A stretch of DNA of 64,000 nt from Sipunculus nudus (GCA_026874595.1 CM049309.1:7715076-7779075), one strand, 5' to 3'; positions 11,752-24,780 are shown, counted from the stretch's first letter. Notes: generated by a model from the letters alone, not told the origin. Program-made: numbers and translations.

Positions 11752-14182
11752 GTAGGTGGCAGCACTTTTTGCAGAAAAATGTTGAGAAGTATAGTTTGAC
11801 CAATTTTAACTGCATTTTATTCAGGTGCATGATGCATTATCTGTATTGAGTGACTGATGGAGTGTAACTTTGTAGAAATTTTAACTTTTATTGTCAGTAT
11901 GGTAACATTGCTTTTGTGGTAGATAAAATCTTTTTATTGAGTATGATAATGTTAATCTTTTTGTGGAAAAAATGTTTATCCAGACAAGTCTGTACAGTTA
12001 GTTTGGTAAAGATGCAGCCGGACTCCTAATATCGGACCTCCTCACCCTTATTACATGAAACACTGCTGTATTTGGACTGATCAAGAAACAGTATTAGGAA
12101 GATGGATTACTTATATCTGGATGGAATACAACCCTTGCTGTTTCTTTATTCAGTCAAATTACTTGTTTCATGCAATAAAGAGGAAGAAATACAAGATTGG
12201 AAAGGAATATGCTAAAATACATACTTGTACATTAAGAGTTAAAAAAAAATCATTATAGTTGTAAATAAAGAATAAGTTTGTCATTTTGGAAAAAATTGAA
12301 GTGCAGACTTTTGAATTATCTGTGAATTTTTACGAATTTATCTCAGCCATACTGACTGAAACAAAATTATAGAAGTAACTATGGAGTGTGGGTTTGCTGT
12401 GATGGAGTGAATCAGATATAAATTTAGAAATGGAGACACATCCTTCCACCAGATGTGGTTTCTACTTGAAAGGAACCTCTTCTTGTAAGGCAGTGTGGAA
12501 CAGCCAGGATTGCTTGTCCCAACTGTCCAACTGCAAAATCAAAATTTGGTACATTTAAAGGAAACACCTTATGTTTTCATTTCACATGTGTGTGCTTGCA
12601 AAATATTTCTTATTCCATGAAGTCCTTACCACAAAAACCCACGTGTTTATGTAATATGCCTTGAAACAATTCTAATCCAACATATTTAATCAGACTACAT
12701 TACCATCTTCATTACATATATACCTATACTACTCCCGTATTTAGAAGCCCCGGTGCATTGTGGGTGGTAGATTTGATGCCCACAAACCCTAACTAGCAGA
12801 GTTGAATTCTTGTGAGTCTGATTCTGCTCAATGTCACAGAGATGTTACGGTGTCATTGTTGTTAAGATCAGATGGGGATCTGAATTTACAATGGAAATGG
12901 ATCTGATTTATTATGTGAAAGCAAAGTTTCCAAAAGATCTTTTTAAACCAGGTTTCAAATTAGTGCTCATGAGGCTCACCAGATGTCAGCAGGGTTGTCA
13001 AGTATTTAATCCAAATTGTGGTTCTCTAAATTGCCACCAGATGTCGACACTGTCAAAAGCAAGTAAGAGTGCCGGAGACACACCCAGAGGCATGAATCAT
13101 ATATGTATGAATTAAGTTTTTTCCCTAAAGAAAAATGGTCATTTAGTTCCTACCAAGGCCTTCATTAAGCAATTTATCATCATTTGTGGCCTGAAATGTT
13201 AGTAAATTACACCTGGTATAAGTTGATGTAATCAGGAATCCAGCTGAATAGCATTCACTAATATTACCATGACAATTTAACCATATAATCAGGCTAAATC
13301 TGACTGCCATCAGGCTCAAATCTGGTTGCACATAAGCCATTTTGGTTTACCTGGGAGCTAATGATATATAAGTTTCAGAATTTATGGTTAATTTATGGTG
13401 TGAGGTTAATGATGGCTCGGTACTCTGTGTACAGTGGCTGTATATGTGTAACAGGACCGCCATCGATCATAATTCCAAATGTAAAGGCAATGGGACGAAT
13501 GTTTGTGGTATGATATATCATGGCTGCTTGTTGAATTCAGTGCATTGATGATATTTTGGCAAAGCCTAGCAATGGCATTTTAGACTGTTGACTTGGTAAC
13601 TGAAGGGGCTTAGTTCAAGCTGACTAGACTTTCTATATAAATAATATATAACAGAGGTTTGAATGTACTTGGAATAAACTCATGAGAAATTTTATGGATT
13701 GTTAAAGGGACATATTCACATGCTAGATGGGTTAAATATACACAAAATTTTTTTTTTTTTTTCAAATATTATTGCATCTGCCAATAATGCAGGACTGTAA
13801 CAATGTAGTGAAAAGGAGCATTGGAGATTTCAAGCTTTTTGTGTCAGGATATTTTTGCTGAGAAACTTTTGTATTCAGCCAAAAAGAATAAATAATGTGA
13901 GATAACACACATATATTGCAAATGAACCTTTAATAATGATCGTCTGAGATCATGGCGGTTCCTTGACATTGACTCTCCATTTGTTCTTATTTTGTTAAAT
14001 CCATTTATTGAATTAAAGGGCAGTCCGTTTTTAATTCTAAAAGAAACATAAACAGTCACGTGAATACCTAGGAAGCCAAAGTATGCACAGACACATTATA
14101 TACATTATTTATATACTTTGGTTGGGTTTATATTTACAAAGATTTGAAGTTTGTGGTTTAAGGGAAAGGAAAATTCTTTGGG
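11752..14182. other. Presumed SMAD2/3 intron, no features seen
   Basis: Begins with the donor GTAGGT. Sequence is AT-rich with stops in all frames. I found no PPGY-type linker or MH2 coding words. A T tract lies near 13750-13762, beside a GTTAAAGGGACATATTCAC word that resembles a MITE end but has no partner. Confidence 0.55.
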
Positions 14183-14385
14183 TAGGACGTAGCCTGGTGG
14201 TTAAGGCATTGGGCTTCTGAGCTGAAGGCCCCTGGTTCAAACCCCACCGGTGCCTCAGTGGCATAATGGTGAAATCTCGTTATAGAACCTCAGAGATTAG
14301 CTCTAATGTCTTAACGACAGTTTATGACGTCTGGATTATTCCTAACCTGGTGCATATAAAACCTGGAATCCAGAAGGCTTAATAA
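14183..14385 (+). mobile_element. tRNA-derived SINE
   Basis: Clear internal RNA polymerase III promoter: box A TAGCCTGGTGG at 14190-14200 and box B GGTTCAAACC at 14234-14243, 34 bp apart as in a tRNA. The tRNA-like head ends near CCGGTGCC. The body ends with CTGGATT...AATCCAG, a potential terminal hairpin (about 14331-14373). Mollusc genomes carry several such SINE families; I cannot say which from memory alone. Confidence 0.75.
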
Positions 14386-16070
14386 TAACATATTCTTTTC
14401 ATATGGATATCTTCATCCTCATCCAATAGACAGTGCCACCAACAGGATATGAACCTATCCTTTTTAAAAAAAATTCTTTGTGAAAATGAAACCTTAATGA
14501 GTAAGACACCCCATCAATACAGTACACAATTTGTACGTCATGCATAATGCATCACCCAAACATAAAGCATCGAAAATTGAAAGGCAATAGGTGGATATTG
14601 TAAATTACAGCATGTGTTTCATGTTACTTGCACCATAGCAAGGTAAATCAAAGATTGATGTTACACGGATAATAAATTTATCATATTTTCTGTCAGTAAT
14701 GAAAAAGAATTTCCACTTATTCGATGTTCTCCTAGGTCTTCATCAAATTGTCAGATCTCAGAAATTGTCATGTTCTTGTCACACATGATGGTAAATGATT
14801 CCTGTTTTAATATACTCTGTGTATAGAAAGCTAAATAGTGAGATGGCAAAAATAGAACATTCACAGTGGATTGTAAAAGGGAAATCAGGAAAATTTATCC
14901 ACTTGGATAGGAAAGCAAATACATGTGTTATATGGAAAGTACAGCTCTATACGTTATATGCAAAAACAGCACACAAAATAGGTGTTTTTAATCCATAAGA
15001 TGTAAAGAATCATGTTGGTGTAATTCAGCAGATCTTTCCTTTATTATGTCTTAATTATTATAAACTAAAAACATTTAATAAATACACTAAATCTCCTATA
15101 TTTTATTGCATTGCATATGACATCACCCTTTATATACCAGTACCTGAATTGTTTAAAATTGAGACTTTAGGTACGTTCCAACTATTGTTAGACAGGGCTA
15201 TCTTCGGCTGGTGTTGGGTAAATTTACATTCCTATATGAACATTCCTTGTCTCAAGGCCAGCTCTCAACGGTGTCACCATAGTGCATGTTAGAAGATCAT
15301 TCGTTACATCACAGAAGGGGAGACAGTGAATCATTAGACAGGGGGATCTTTCGTTTTTTTTGCGAATCTTCTTGGCTCACCTGCTCACTAACTGCTCCAG
15401 CGTCCTTCCATCAATTGTCGGTCTTTCCTCGCTATTATATGGTCAACAACTAAAAGGATTTGTATCATATTGCTGTAATCAGTGTTCCCAAGCATGATAA
15501 CCTATGCTTTATCAGGGTTTAAGTTTTAAAGGTCAAATCTGTTAACTGATGTCATTCTGTCTGATACTGATTTATTGAAATTTTACCTGACTGAACCATG
15601 CAAGAGTAACTGGTTGTATTGATGTAGTGAATCCTTCCCTAGGTATCATGGCCGCGCCAAACAAAAAAGGATTTGGTGCTTCTCTGCATAAGCTCCACAG
15701 AGAGCATATTTTGATATCAAAATAGTAATCTGGATTAGTATGGTTTATTTCAGTGTTGCTGTGTCTGGTCTTTTGAAATGTATAAATCTTTAAAAAAATG
15801 ACACAGTTCCAGGAGATTTCTTGAGTCTGTGTCTTAGGATTCCTTGGGTTTGAATTCCTGAGTTTTTTTTTTTTTTTTTGCTCCTTTCCAATCTCTTTAT
15901 CGTCTGTTGCACCGTTCTCTTCTATCTGTTTTAAGTCAGATCATGCACTAACTTTATTTTGTACAGTTTAACTTCATGGGCATTTGTCACTTGAATTATT
16001 GGTTATGGGCTGGTGTCAGTTATCTGTTATAAATAAATTAGGATTGATATGGAGAGAATGTAAATATTTT
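14386..16070. other. Presumed intron, no features seen
   Basis: AT-rich non-coding sequence with a T tract near 15862-15880. Nothing else recognisable. Confidence 0.5.
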
Positions 16071-16465
16071 AGGCCATATCCATACTTGGTTTGCATATTG
16101 GATTACACTTAACTGGTTTACTTAGCTCTTGAAGTAGTAGTAAGCTTTGGGTCCACACTGTAGCTATTGTGAAATAGGTTTATTCAGTAAAACGTGAATT
16201 TGCTATTGGCACTTGGTTGTTAAACTGATTTACTGTGCTGCAAAAAGTGATCAATGGTAGTCAAAACAGCCTCACACAGACTTGTAACAGAATTACCTGT
16301 AAACACAAAGTACTGGCTTACTTTAAACAGGACTAAAGTAAACCAAACTACTGTAGATGCCCTTTAATATTACTGCAGTAAACCAAACTGATGTGGATTA
16401 TTTGGCTAGTGCTGACGGAATAAACTGTTCACGATCCAGATATATTGCTTATGCAGATACAGCCT
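16071..16465. mobile_element. Candidate MITE K, copy 2 (395 bp)
   Basis: Ends AGGCCATATCC and GATACAGCCT are related to those of the stretch at 2778-3172, and the two candidates have the same length. Internal words such as AACTGGTTTA and GTAAACCAAACT recur. No target duplication identified. Confidence 0.4.
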
Positions 16466-17551
16466 TGTATACATATTAATTGTTGTACATATCTGTAATC
16501 CAGAGCTGCATTGCTTTGATGCGCAGTTATTGCAAGCCACTCTTTTTATTGTATATTACCTCTTCATTAATTTATTCCCAAGAATAAAACCTTTCCATAG
16601 TATGTCCTGGTTTGACTGTAGACATACTGTTTGTTCTGATAAAATGCTTTTATAAAGACTTCAGAGGCCACTGGTACAACATCAAAAGTGTAATCACTAC
16701 TCCTGTATTTCATGGATTAATTAAAAAATTTTTTGTGAACGAGCACCAAATATTTCTTATTGCTGCTCTGGCCTAAAACCTCTCCAAGAAATCATAACTT
16801 GCGTTAAGAAAGCATAATTTCCATTAATAAAGGTATATTGTAAATAGATTACCAAACCAGCCATTGTTCATATATGCATCATTTAAAAATATTGCCACAC
16901 ATTTTCATGTCATTCCTGCAAGGTAGACCAGGGTACCTGTCTCATTAAAATATGATCCAGGAGTATTAGGAACCATAGGTCCTTACAGATTACACCTCTT
17001 ACCAGGGTATGTTATTGAATCTCTGTCCTTTGTACTTGTTTGCAATTGGTATTATGTTTTGATCATGAATATCATTATCCATGGTGCTCAGACTGTAGGA
17101 GTTAGCTTTTTGTGTGCAACTCAAACACAAGGCCTTCTGGTCTTAACACTGGCTTGGACTTATATGATATGTCTCCTTTAATAAACTGAATAAAAATATA
17201 AAATTGAAAAAAAAAAAAATTGGAGAAAAAAAAGAAATCAGGCCATGGAGGGTTTATGATTTTGGTCCTTATTTTTTATTATTCCACTATTTTGTATTTT
17301 TGTCTGTTCTTTGTATCTTGGAAAATAATGAACAAACAAACATGTTCAGAACCTATTTAATGCTCTTTTTGTTAACAGATTCACTCAGAAATTGGAATTT
17401 CACAAAAAATTTTGTGATGATTACTGTGGATACTGTTTAATAGTATATATCCTGTTAAAAAATATTCATGCAGATAATGATTGGGATCAGAAGGATCATC
17501 TCTTCCCACTGGATCATCCTCTTTTTCAATAATGAAAAACAAAGAACCCAC

Positions 17552-19390
17552 CCAAGGAGGGTTATGTGTCACTGGTGTTTGTTACCTCCGTCAAGGAGGG
17601 TCATGATGTCACTTGTGTTTGTTACCTCTGTCAAGGAGGGTTCTGATGTCACTTGTGTTTGTTACCTTTGTCAAGGAGTCTTCTTATGTCAGTTGTGTTT
17701 GATACCTCTGTCAAGGAGGGTTCTGATGTCACTTGTGTTTGTTACCTTTGTCAAGGAGGGTTATTATGTCACTTGTGTTTGTTACCTCTTTCAAGGAGTC
17801 TTCTGATGTCACTTGTGTTTGTTACCTCTGTCAAGGAGGGTTATGATGTCATTTGTCTTTGTTACCTCTGTCAAGGAGGGTATTGATGTCACTTGTGTTT
17901 GTTACCTCTGTCAAGGAGGGTTCTGATGTCACTTGTGTTTGTTACCTCTGTCAAGGAGTCTTCTTATGTCACTTGTGTTTGATACCTCTGTCAAGGAGGG
18001 TTCTGATGTCACTTGTGTTTGTTACCTTTGTCAAGGAGGGTTATTATGTCACTTGTGTTTGTTACCTCCTTCAAGGAGGGTTATGATGTCATTTGTGTTT
18101 GTTACCTCTTTCAAGGAGTCTTCTGATGTCGCTTGTGTTTGTTACCTTTGTCAAGGAGGGTTCTGATGTCACTGGTGTTTGTTACTTTTGTCAAGGAGGG
18201 TTATTATGTCACTTGTGTTTGTTACCTCTGTCAAGGAGTCTTCTTATGTCACTTGTGTTTGATACCTCTGTCAAGGAGGGTTCTGATGTCGCTTGTGTTT
18301 GTTACCTTTGTCAAAGAGGGTTATTATGTCACTTGTATTTGTTACCTCGGTCAAGGAGTCTTCTTATGTCACTTGTGTTTGATACCTCTGTCAAGGAGGG
18401 TTCTGATGTCACTTGTGTTTGTTACCTCTGTCAAGGAGGGTCATGATGTCACTTGTGTTTGTTACCTCTGTCAAGGAGGGTTCTGATGTCACTTGTGTTT
18501 GTTACCTTTGTCAAGGAGGGTTTTTATGTCACTTGTATTTGTTACCTCTGTCATGGAGTCTTCTTATGTCACTTATGTTTGATACCTCTGTCAAGGAGGG
18601 TTCTGATGTCACTTGTGTTTGTTACCTTTGTCAAGGAGGGTTATTATGTCACTTGTGTTTGTTACCTCTGTCAAGGAGTCTTCTTATGTCACTTATATTT
18701 GATACCTCTGTCAAGGAGGGTTCTGATGTCACTTGTGTTTATTACCTCTGTCAAGGAGGGTCATGATGTCACTTTTGTTTGTTACCTCTGTCACTGAGGG
18801 TTATTAAGTCACTGGTGTTTGTTACCTTTGTCAAGGAGGGTTCTGATGTCACTTGTGTTTGTTACCTCTGTCAAGCAGGGTTACCTTGTCACTTGTGTTT
18901 GTTACCTTTGTCAAGGAAGGTTATGATGTCATTGGTGTTTGTAACCTCTGTCACTGAAGGTTATGATGTCACTGGTGTTTGTTATCTCTGTCAAGGAAGG
19001 TTCTGATGTCACTGGTGTTTGTTACCTCTGTCAAGGACTCTTCTGATGTCACTTGTTTCTGTTACCTCCTTGAAGGAAGAGTTTTGATGTCACTTGTATT
19101 TGTTACCTCTGTCAAGGAGGGTTAGGCTGTCACTTGTTTTTGATACTTTTGTCAAGGAGTCTTCTTATGTCACTTGTCTTTGTTACCTCTGTCAAGGAGG
19201 GTTCTGATGTCAGTTGTGTTTGTTACCTCTGTCAAGGAGGGTTAAGATGTCACTTGTGTTTGTTTACTCTGTCAAGGAGTCTTCTTATGTCACTTGTCTT
19301 TGTTACCTCTGTCAAGGAGGGTTAAGATGTCACTTGTGTTTGTTTACTCTGTCAAGGAGGGTTATGATGTCACTTGTCTTTGTTTCTTTT
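17552..19390. repeat. 40-bp minisatellite, about 46 copies, with higher-order structure
   Basis: Units run from one CAAGGAGGG to the next in exact 40-bp register, with the order CAAGGAGGG, TTCTGATGTC, ACTTGTGTTT, GTTACCTCTGT. Variant units with GAGTCTTCTTATGTC, followed by a unit with GATACC in place of GTTACC, recur at about 17676, 17796, 17956, 18116, 18236, 18356, 18556 and 18676. The spacings of 120, 160 or 200 bp show units were copied in blocks of three to five. Units after about 19030 are more diverged and shift register by one base. Most 40-bp units contain TGATG, a stop overlapping a start, so all three + frames show phantom ORFs of 75-117 codons. I do not regard these as genes. Confidence 0.95.
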
Positions 19391-19575
19391 CCCTTAGAGC
19401 ATTATCATATCTCCTTGTCAGCTGTCAGATATATGTCACAGGTTATGTTGTCACTGTCTGTTTATATATCAGCAGATTTACTTTTAAAGTTACTACAATA
19501 TATTCATTAATTTTATGGGGAAAATTGTAGTTGAAATCAGGTTTAATATCTAGGGTTTATTTAGGTACAGTTTTT

Positions 19576-19640
19576 AGCTCAGCTGACTGTAAGTCAACTG
19601 AGGTATAGGAATGGCGCTTTATCAGTTATGCTCGTGCAAA
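19576..19640 (+). mobile_element. 5' end fragment of element A family
   Basis: TTTTT then AGCTCAGCTGACTGTAAG TCAACTGAGG reproduces the 5' hairpin of element A with two stem mismatches. The sequence after it does not match other A copies, so this may be a truncated fragment or the start of the element ending at 21148. Confidence 0.55.
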
Positions 19641-20309
19641 CAGGCAAATGTTAATCCAGAAAACGATCTTAATTTATTAAAATAATGATAAATTATATCA
19701 CATTAGCAGACAGAAGTGAAAGTATTTGTTCATGTTAAATGTTGCACAAATTCCTTTGTTGTGTAACACTAAGGAACCATCATTGGGCCTACCACACAAA
19801 TTACAATATGATGGAACGATCAATTGGCAGTTGTCTGCTTTTGCCAGTTTTAGCATGTGAATTTTTCAATAAAATTGTTTGGGTCGCTGGGTTTTTTCAA
19901 GGTCAGTTGTGTAACTGGAAACAACTGGAAACAAAGACTTAATTATTTTTGCCTTGCCCTCAAGCATTTCTTAGACGAAAATTCATTTTGAAAATAATAT
20001 GAAGAAACCATCCTTCAAAATTCTGAGATCTGAACTGCACTTGCCCTACCGGGCGAGTAGTTCATGAAAATCGCTGGACCTTACTCAATTTGCACTCGAG
20101 ATTGCGAGCTGGCGAGTGTAATTTTCAAACCCTGATTGACCATGACTAGTTTTGTCAGATCCCGAAAAGTAGTGGTGCCACTGTATTTTTTCATATTTTT
20201 ATGAATGATTTTCTTTTTTGTTTTTACAATAAAATGACATCAATCATGTCAGTTTCTCAGCTGTGATTCCATCTAGTGTCCCTAAACCTTGTGTGTTTAT
20301 TGATCACAA

Positions 20310-21148
20310 CTGGTTGCCTTATAGTAATCACCCTGTCTGTCTGTCCGTCTGTCTGTCCGTCCGTCCGTCTGTTTATCGATACATTTGTTTCCAGATGGTA
20401 ACTCCAGGTTGGATTGACATATGGATTTCAAACCAGCTTACAAATGGCCCACCACTAAAGAAATAACCTGTATGATTTTTGTGTCATGAGGTAAAAGGTC
20501 GAGGTCACAAGATTCACTTATATAAAATTATTATGGCTGCATTTAAAGCCAAGCTTTTCATCCAAAACTTTCCATCTTGATTATTTAGCTGACTTGCCAG
20601 TATGGGGAGAGCATAAATGAATTTGGGGTCACAAAGTCAAAGGTCAAGGTCACAGGGGCCATTTGTTTACAAATTAGTTTCCACATGATATGTTAAATTA
20701 ACATATTGGTTTCAAACTTAATTGAATATGGCTCACAACTAAAGTAAGAACCCTGTCAATTTTGGTGTCCAAAGGTCAAGGTCACAGGACCCATTTCTTT
20801 AAAAGGAATGTGTATGCATTTCAAGCCAAACTTTTCATCACAAACCTTACATTTTCAAGTTATTACTAACCTGCTGATAGGGGAAGATTCTTTTTGATTT
20901 GGGGTCAAAGGTCAAGGTCACAGGGCCCATCCATTCACAAATTAGTTTATGGATCATAATTCTGCTTTGGCTAGACAGATTGGCTTCAAATGTGATCTAT
21001 GAATGACCAGACACTTAAGTAAGAAACAATTTGAATTAAAGAGTCCAGAGGTCAAAGGCAAAGATCATAGGACCGTCATTTTGAAAAATTTCTTCAAAAT
21101 ATCCTTATAGACAAATACAGGTGAGCATTGAGACCCCTGGGTCCCTAG
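20310..21148 (+). mobile_element. Pearl/Helentron-like element E with AGGTCAAGGTCA cores
   Basis: It begins with a GTAATCACC word shared with the A-family fragment at 24571, then a CTGT/CCGT microsatellite (20333-20372), then five tandem cores of about 140 bp marked by AGGTCAAGGTCA-like words at 20496, 20641, 20773, 20909 and 21049. The 3' end has GTGAGCATTGAGACC, the hairpin-like GACCCCTGGGTC and CCTAG (CTAG at 21145-21148), matching the 3' end of A. The 5' hairpin is not recognisable here; it may be decayed, or the fragment at 19576 may be the true 5' end. ORFs inside are not genes. Confidence 0.65.
20333..20372. repeat. CTGT/CCGT microsatellite of element E
   Basis: Tetranucleotide runs of CTGT changing to CCGT. 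The same kind of microsatellite lies downstream of the 5' hairpin in elements A, B, C and D. Confidence 0.9.
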
Positions 21149-22514
21149 TTGTTTCTCTTCATGGTGTCACTGTCATGCCTTTTCAGATTTTCACTATCTG
21201 AGAAAAAAACACACTTCTTGAAACCTTGATCTAGGCTTTAATTTACAGAAACTGCAACATAACATCTGCAAGTTAAAAGAGGTGAAAAAAAGAAAAATCT
21301 GCTATGACTTCACATAAGCACAGTATATTTAAATGATACTAGAGTTTAAAATAGAAGTATAGCAATAAGTATTTATATTACTACCTCATGATTATTTTAC
21401 AACACAGTCCCTTTGGGAATAGGAAAAACAATTGAATGAAATAATAGTTTAACCCCTGCGTGAAAAGACACATTTTACAAGACCCTTTACTCAGCACAAA
21501 GGCTTGTTGATCTGTGTATTTTGTGCCTTGTTTCAGCAGACTGTCATGACCAATGGATCATTTGGGTGAATAATCATGGACACATTCAGTCAAGATATTG
21601 TTTTATGCAGAATTCTTCCATTTCATTGGAAACAACTAGAATACTTTCCAAAATAAAGGCCTATGCTTCATTAAATGTGAAAAACTCTTCCAGAGAAAAA
21701 TGTGGCAAAATTGTAAATGTTAATTGAATTTACATTTTTCTTTGGCCTGGACTAAAACCCCTGGTTAACTTTCTCTGTGATGAATTTAGTTTGTACGTGA
21801 TGTATTTGAACAGACTTTACACGGGTTGATAAGCAAAATTGTGCAGGCTATCAGATTTGTCCAGTGTTTAGTTTAATTTACTGTATGATATACTCATCTG
21901 TTAAGCGACCAACCATTTTTCAATATTTTATCATTTTCACATAGTTAAGAAAAGTTTGATACATGGTATCCATGACATCACAGATAATGACTTATTCTAA
22001 GGTGCACCTGAGGGCTATCAGGGAGGAGTGTTTATTACTCGGGGTCTTTTCATATCATGTATAATTATATTTTCAAGTAAACATAAAGGTTTAAAAAGGC
22101 ACAGAAATGTCACGGTGTCACGACATGCTTTAAATAATTGCAGGAATGTGAATAACAGTTTTCTGTACTCCATACATAAGCATTGGTGATTTTTGGTGAG
22201 CTATTTAAGCTATCAGTAACAATAGATATATGGGATGTCATTATTTTCATTCCCTTGATTATGTGATGTCATCCTCTATAGCAAATTGTGTCGGATTAAA
22301 TTTAATGCTAATGTAATAAAATACATGTGGAGTACACCTGTGATAATGGAGGGATGTATACATACGATCACTTGTTTGGAGTAGATTAGTCTAATTGGCA
22401 GTGGAACACTTCAGTCTCAGTTGATTAGTCTCAGCTATCAGTTATGCTGCATCAGATTCTTTGAGGATACAAGATGAGATCCTGGGCTATTGCAAAGAAA
22501 GTGGTCAGATGTGG
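21149..22514. other. Non-coding DNA, no features seen
   Basis: AT-rich sequence with no ORF, hairpin or repeat that I can support. Confidence 0.5.
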
Positions 22515-22762
22515 CAGGGCTCGACATTAAGGTTTAACTGCTTGCCCAGGGCAGATGAAAGTTCCAGAAAATAGTGGGAGGGCAACTAAGAGTCACCTCT
22601 TCAAACACAAACCTTTAACCAAAGGCCAGAAAAAATATTTTTGTGTTCTTAAACACAATCAATGATTTTTGAAGGGCAAGTAAAAATTTATGTAGGGCAA
22701 GTAAAAGCTAGATGTTACTTGCCCAGTCAGCAAGTACTTTACAAAGTTAATGTCATGCCCTG
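22515..22762. mobile_element. hAT-like MITE (248 bp)
   Basis: Left end CAGGGCTCGACATTAA and right end TTAATGTCATGCCCTG are terminal inverted repeats matching at 14 of 16 positions. CAGGG termini are typical of hAT transposons. The interior has repeated GGGCAAGTAAAA words and ACTTGCCC. An 8-bp target duplication is not clear, so the insertion is probably old. Confidence 0.7.
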
Positions 22763-23127
22763 AGTGGGAAGTCAAAAAGTAGTGATAGAAATCATAAAAT
22801 TATTGTTAATGATTGTAAGAAAAAGTGATTGATGATCAAATTTTAATCAATTATAAATAATATGTATCTTCTATATTACTGTGAAATCTGGTATATAGAA
22901 TTTCACCTAAAATAATGACTGAGTAAATTCATTGGGACTTTGTGAGAATCTGACTGTATTTAATTTTTTTTCTGCCAGATAATATGTCTTGGCCAGACTC
23001 TCATGTTTCAGCCTTTATTGGAAACCTCTAAGCAGTTTCCTATACATACTGGACTATTAGACAACATTTCAGTGTGATCACTTTATATTAAGAAGTAATA
23101 TTTATGAGTGACTTCAGTCATTTTATT

Positions 23128-23515
23128 GTCCCCCGCTCCGCAGATGCGGGGGACCTTGTTTTGGGTCTGCTGTCTGTCTCTCTGTCCATCCATCAGGTTT
23201 TTTTACTTCTGTGCATATTTCCTAAATCTGATTTCATTCAAATTTGGATCCGTGATTACTCTCATGCATACCTCGGTTTGGATTGCTTTTGGAGGGTCTT
23301 TCTGAAAAATAATGCTCTCCAGCTCAAAAACAAAATTTTCAAATTTCGGTCAAATTTTTCAGTGTGTTTTAGTTTTTATGTTCGCCTGCAGATGTCTCCC
23401 CATGTCATAGTGGATCTCTTTTTCATGTGCTCTCAAGATTTTCTCTACGTGTCATAATTTGGATTGCTTATCAAGCATGAAAGAGCCCAAAGCAGGGGAC
23501 ATTAATTCCACGAAT
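23128..23515 (+). mobile_element. Helentron-like element D (short, decayed 3' end)
   Basis: 5' hairpin GTCCCCCGC, loop of 9, GCGGGGGAC at 23128-23154 (perfect 9-bp stem), then a CTGT/CCAT microsatellite (23168-23194). Near the 3' end GCAGGGGAC at 23492-23500 is the inverted partner of the 5' arm (8 of 9). No clear CTAG terminus. The ORF at 23104-23457 runs through this element and is not a gene. Confidence 0.65.
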
Positions 23516-24570
23516 TTTCATATTTTATTGAATTTCAAGAAGGGAACCTTTTTGTAGTAAATATGAGTTAAGTACATGTATAGGCAAACTGAACTACAGT
23601 TGATCTGCCTGGGGGCCTCGCCTAAATGTCAGTAGGCCATGGATATATATAATATTATATAATATATATAATATATATAATATTTTATAAAATTCCCAAC
23701 ACAATTGACCTAAATGCACTGACTGAAGTGGGCTGATATAAGCCTTATTAACTTGCAGTGATATTGACTAGCCCTTTATCATTGCATTGCATGGGTCCGA
23801 TTGAATGGGGGCACCTTCTCTAGTAGATAAAATGGTTGTGTGATAAATAAGTGTTGTTACAGCCATAGTCACAAGGCATGTTGACTGTGAATGGCACCTG
23901 AGACCTTCGGCTCTTCCAAACAGTTCCTAAACCACTGGGATACATGTCATTATTACAGCATACAACACCTGCTATCTCAAACTCAAAGGTAGACAAACAT
24001 ATACTGAAGATGCAGGCACTGCTCTTATAGCTGATATACCTGACGTTCTCAGGGAGCAAAGGAAAAGAAACCAGATCATAGCAAAAAGTAATAGAAACTC
24101 AGGTGAAACATATGGAAACCATCCCACAGTATGTCACCAATGTTCATTATTTATCATGAAAAATGACAACATTTCTTTCATAATGTTCTGTCTGCAGGTG
24201 TTTTATTTTGTTTTATGAATATTTCACATTATTTTGACTTGGTCTTGGCAGAACTGTAGTAAGACTGGAGCTGGGATTTGATCTGATAAGTAAACCCCTG
24301 TTGTGTTAATGTCTGGTCGCAGCACTTTCTCTGTGGGCTTCAGTACCTATGGTAAAATAATATAAGTGTACATATTAAACAAAGTTTATGTATGATCATA
24401 TGACCAATTACTAATGATGTTTCATATGTGTGCTGTAATTTATGAATATTCAAACCTAGATACTCTTTTTAATCGAAAGACAGGTGTGATCTGGTAAAGT
24501 CTTTTAAGTGTTAATTAATATTACATGTCTGTTAACTTCAGGCAGGTGGTACTTGTGCAATAATGTGCTG

Positions 24571-24780
24571 TTTTTAGCTCAGCTGACCATATGTCATCTG
24601 AGCTTGAGTAATCACCCTTTTTTGGCTAGCCAATTAACAGGGCACAAATCATAACTGTTTGAACTAGAACCTTTTTACTTAAAACATAGGTTGGCTATTT
24701 TTCCTTGCATGCCAAAATTAAGTCACTGTGACCTATATTCTGTGATTTAAAACAAAACTTGTTTATAAATGAAAAGACTT
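24571..24780 (+). mobile_element. 5' part of an A-family element
   Basis: TTTTT AGCTCAGCTGACCATAT GTCATCTGAGCT repeats the A hairpin almost exactly, followed by GAGTAATCACCC as before the microsatellite of element E. The microsatellite itself is absent and the right end is not identified. Confidence 0.55.

Noticed and set aside
13704-13725. GTTAAAGGGACATATTCAC, like one end of a TTAA-type MITE
   Set aside because: No inverted partner was found within a reasonable distance.
16920-16955. CCAGGGTACCTGTCT, which reads PGYLS as in the SMAD linker
   Set aside because: The preceding residues are not TPP and a stop follows after His; no acceptor is placed correctly.
17552-19390. CRISPR-like array
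   Set aside because: Units are contiguous with no unique spacers, and the genome is eukaryotic.
17468-19530. Cluster of + strand ORFs of 75-117 codons rich in CVCYLCQGG and VFVTSVKEG
   Set aside because: They are readings of the 40-bp minisatellite in all three frames. Most units contain TGATG, so each frame starts and stops at multiples of 40 bp. A real gene would keep one frame.
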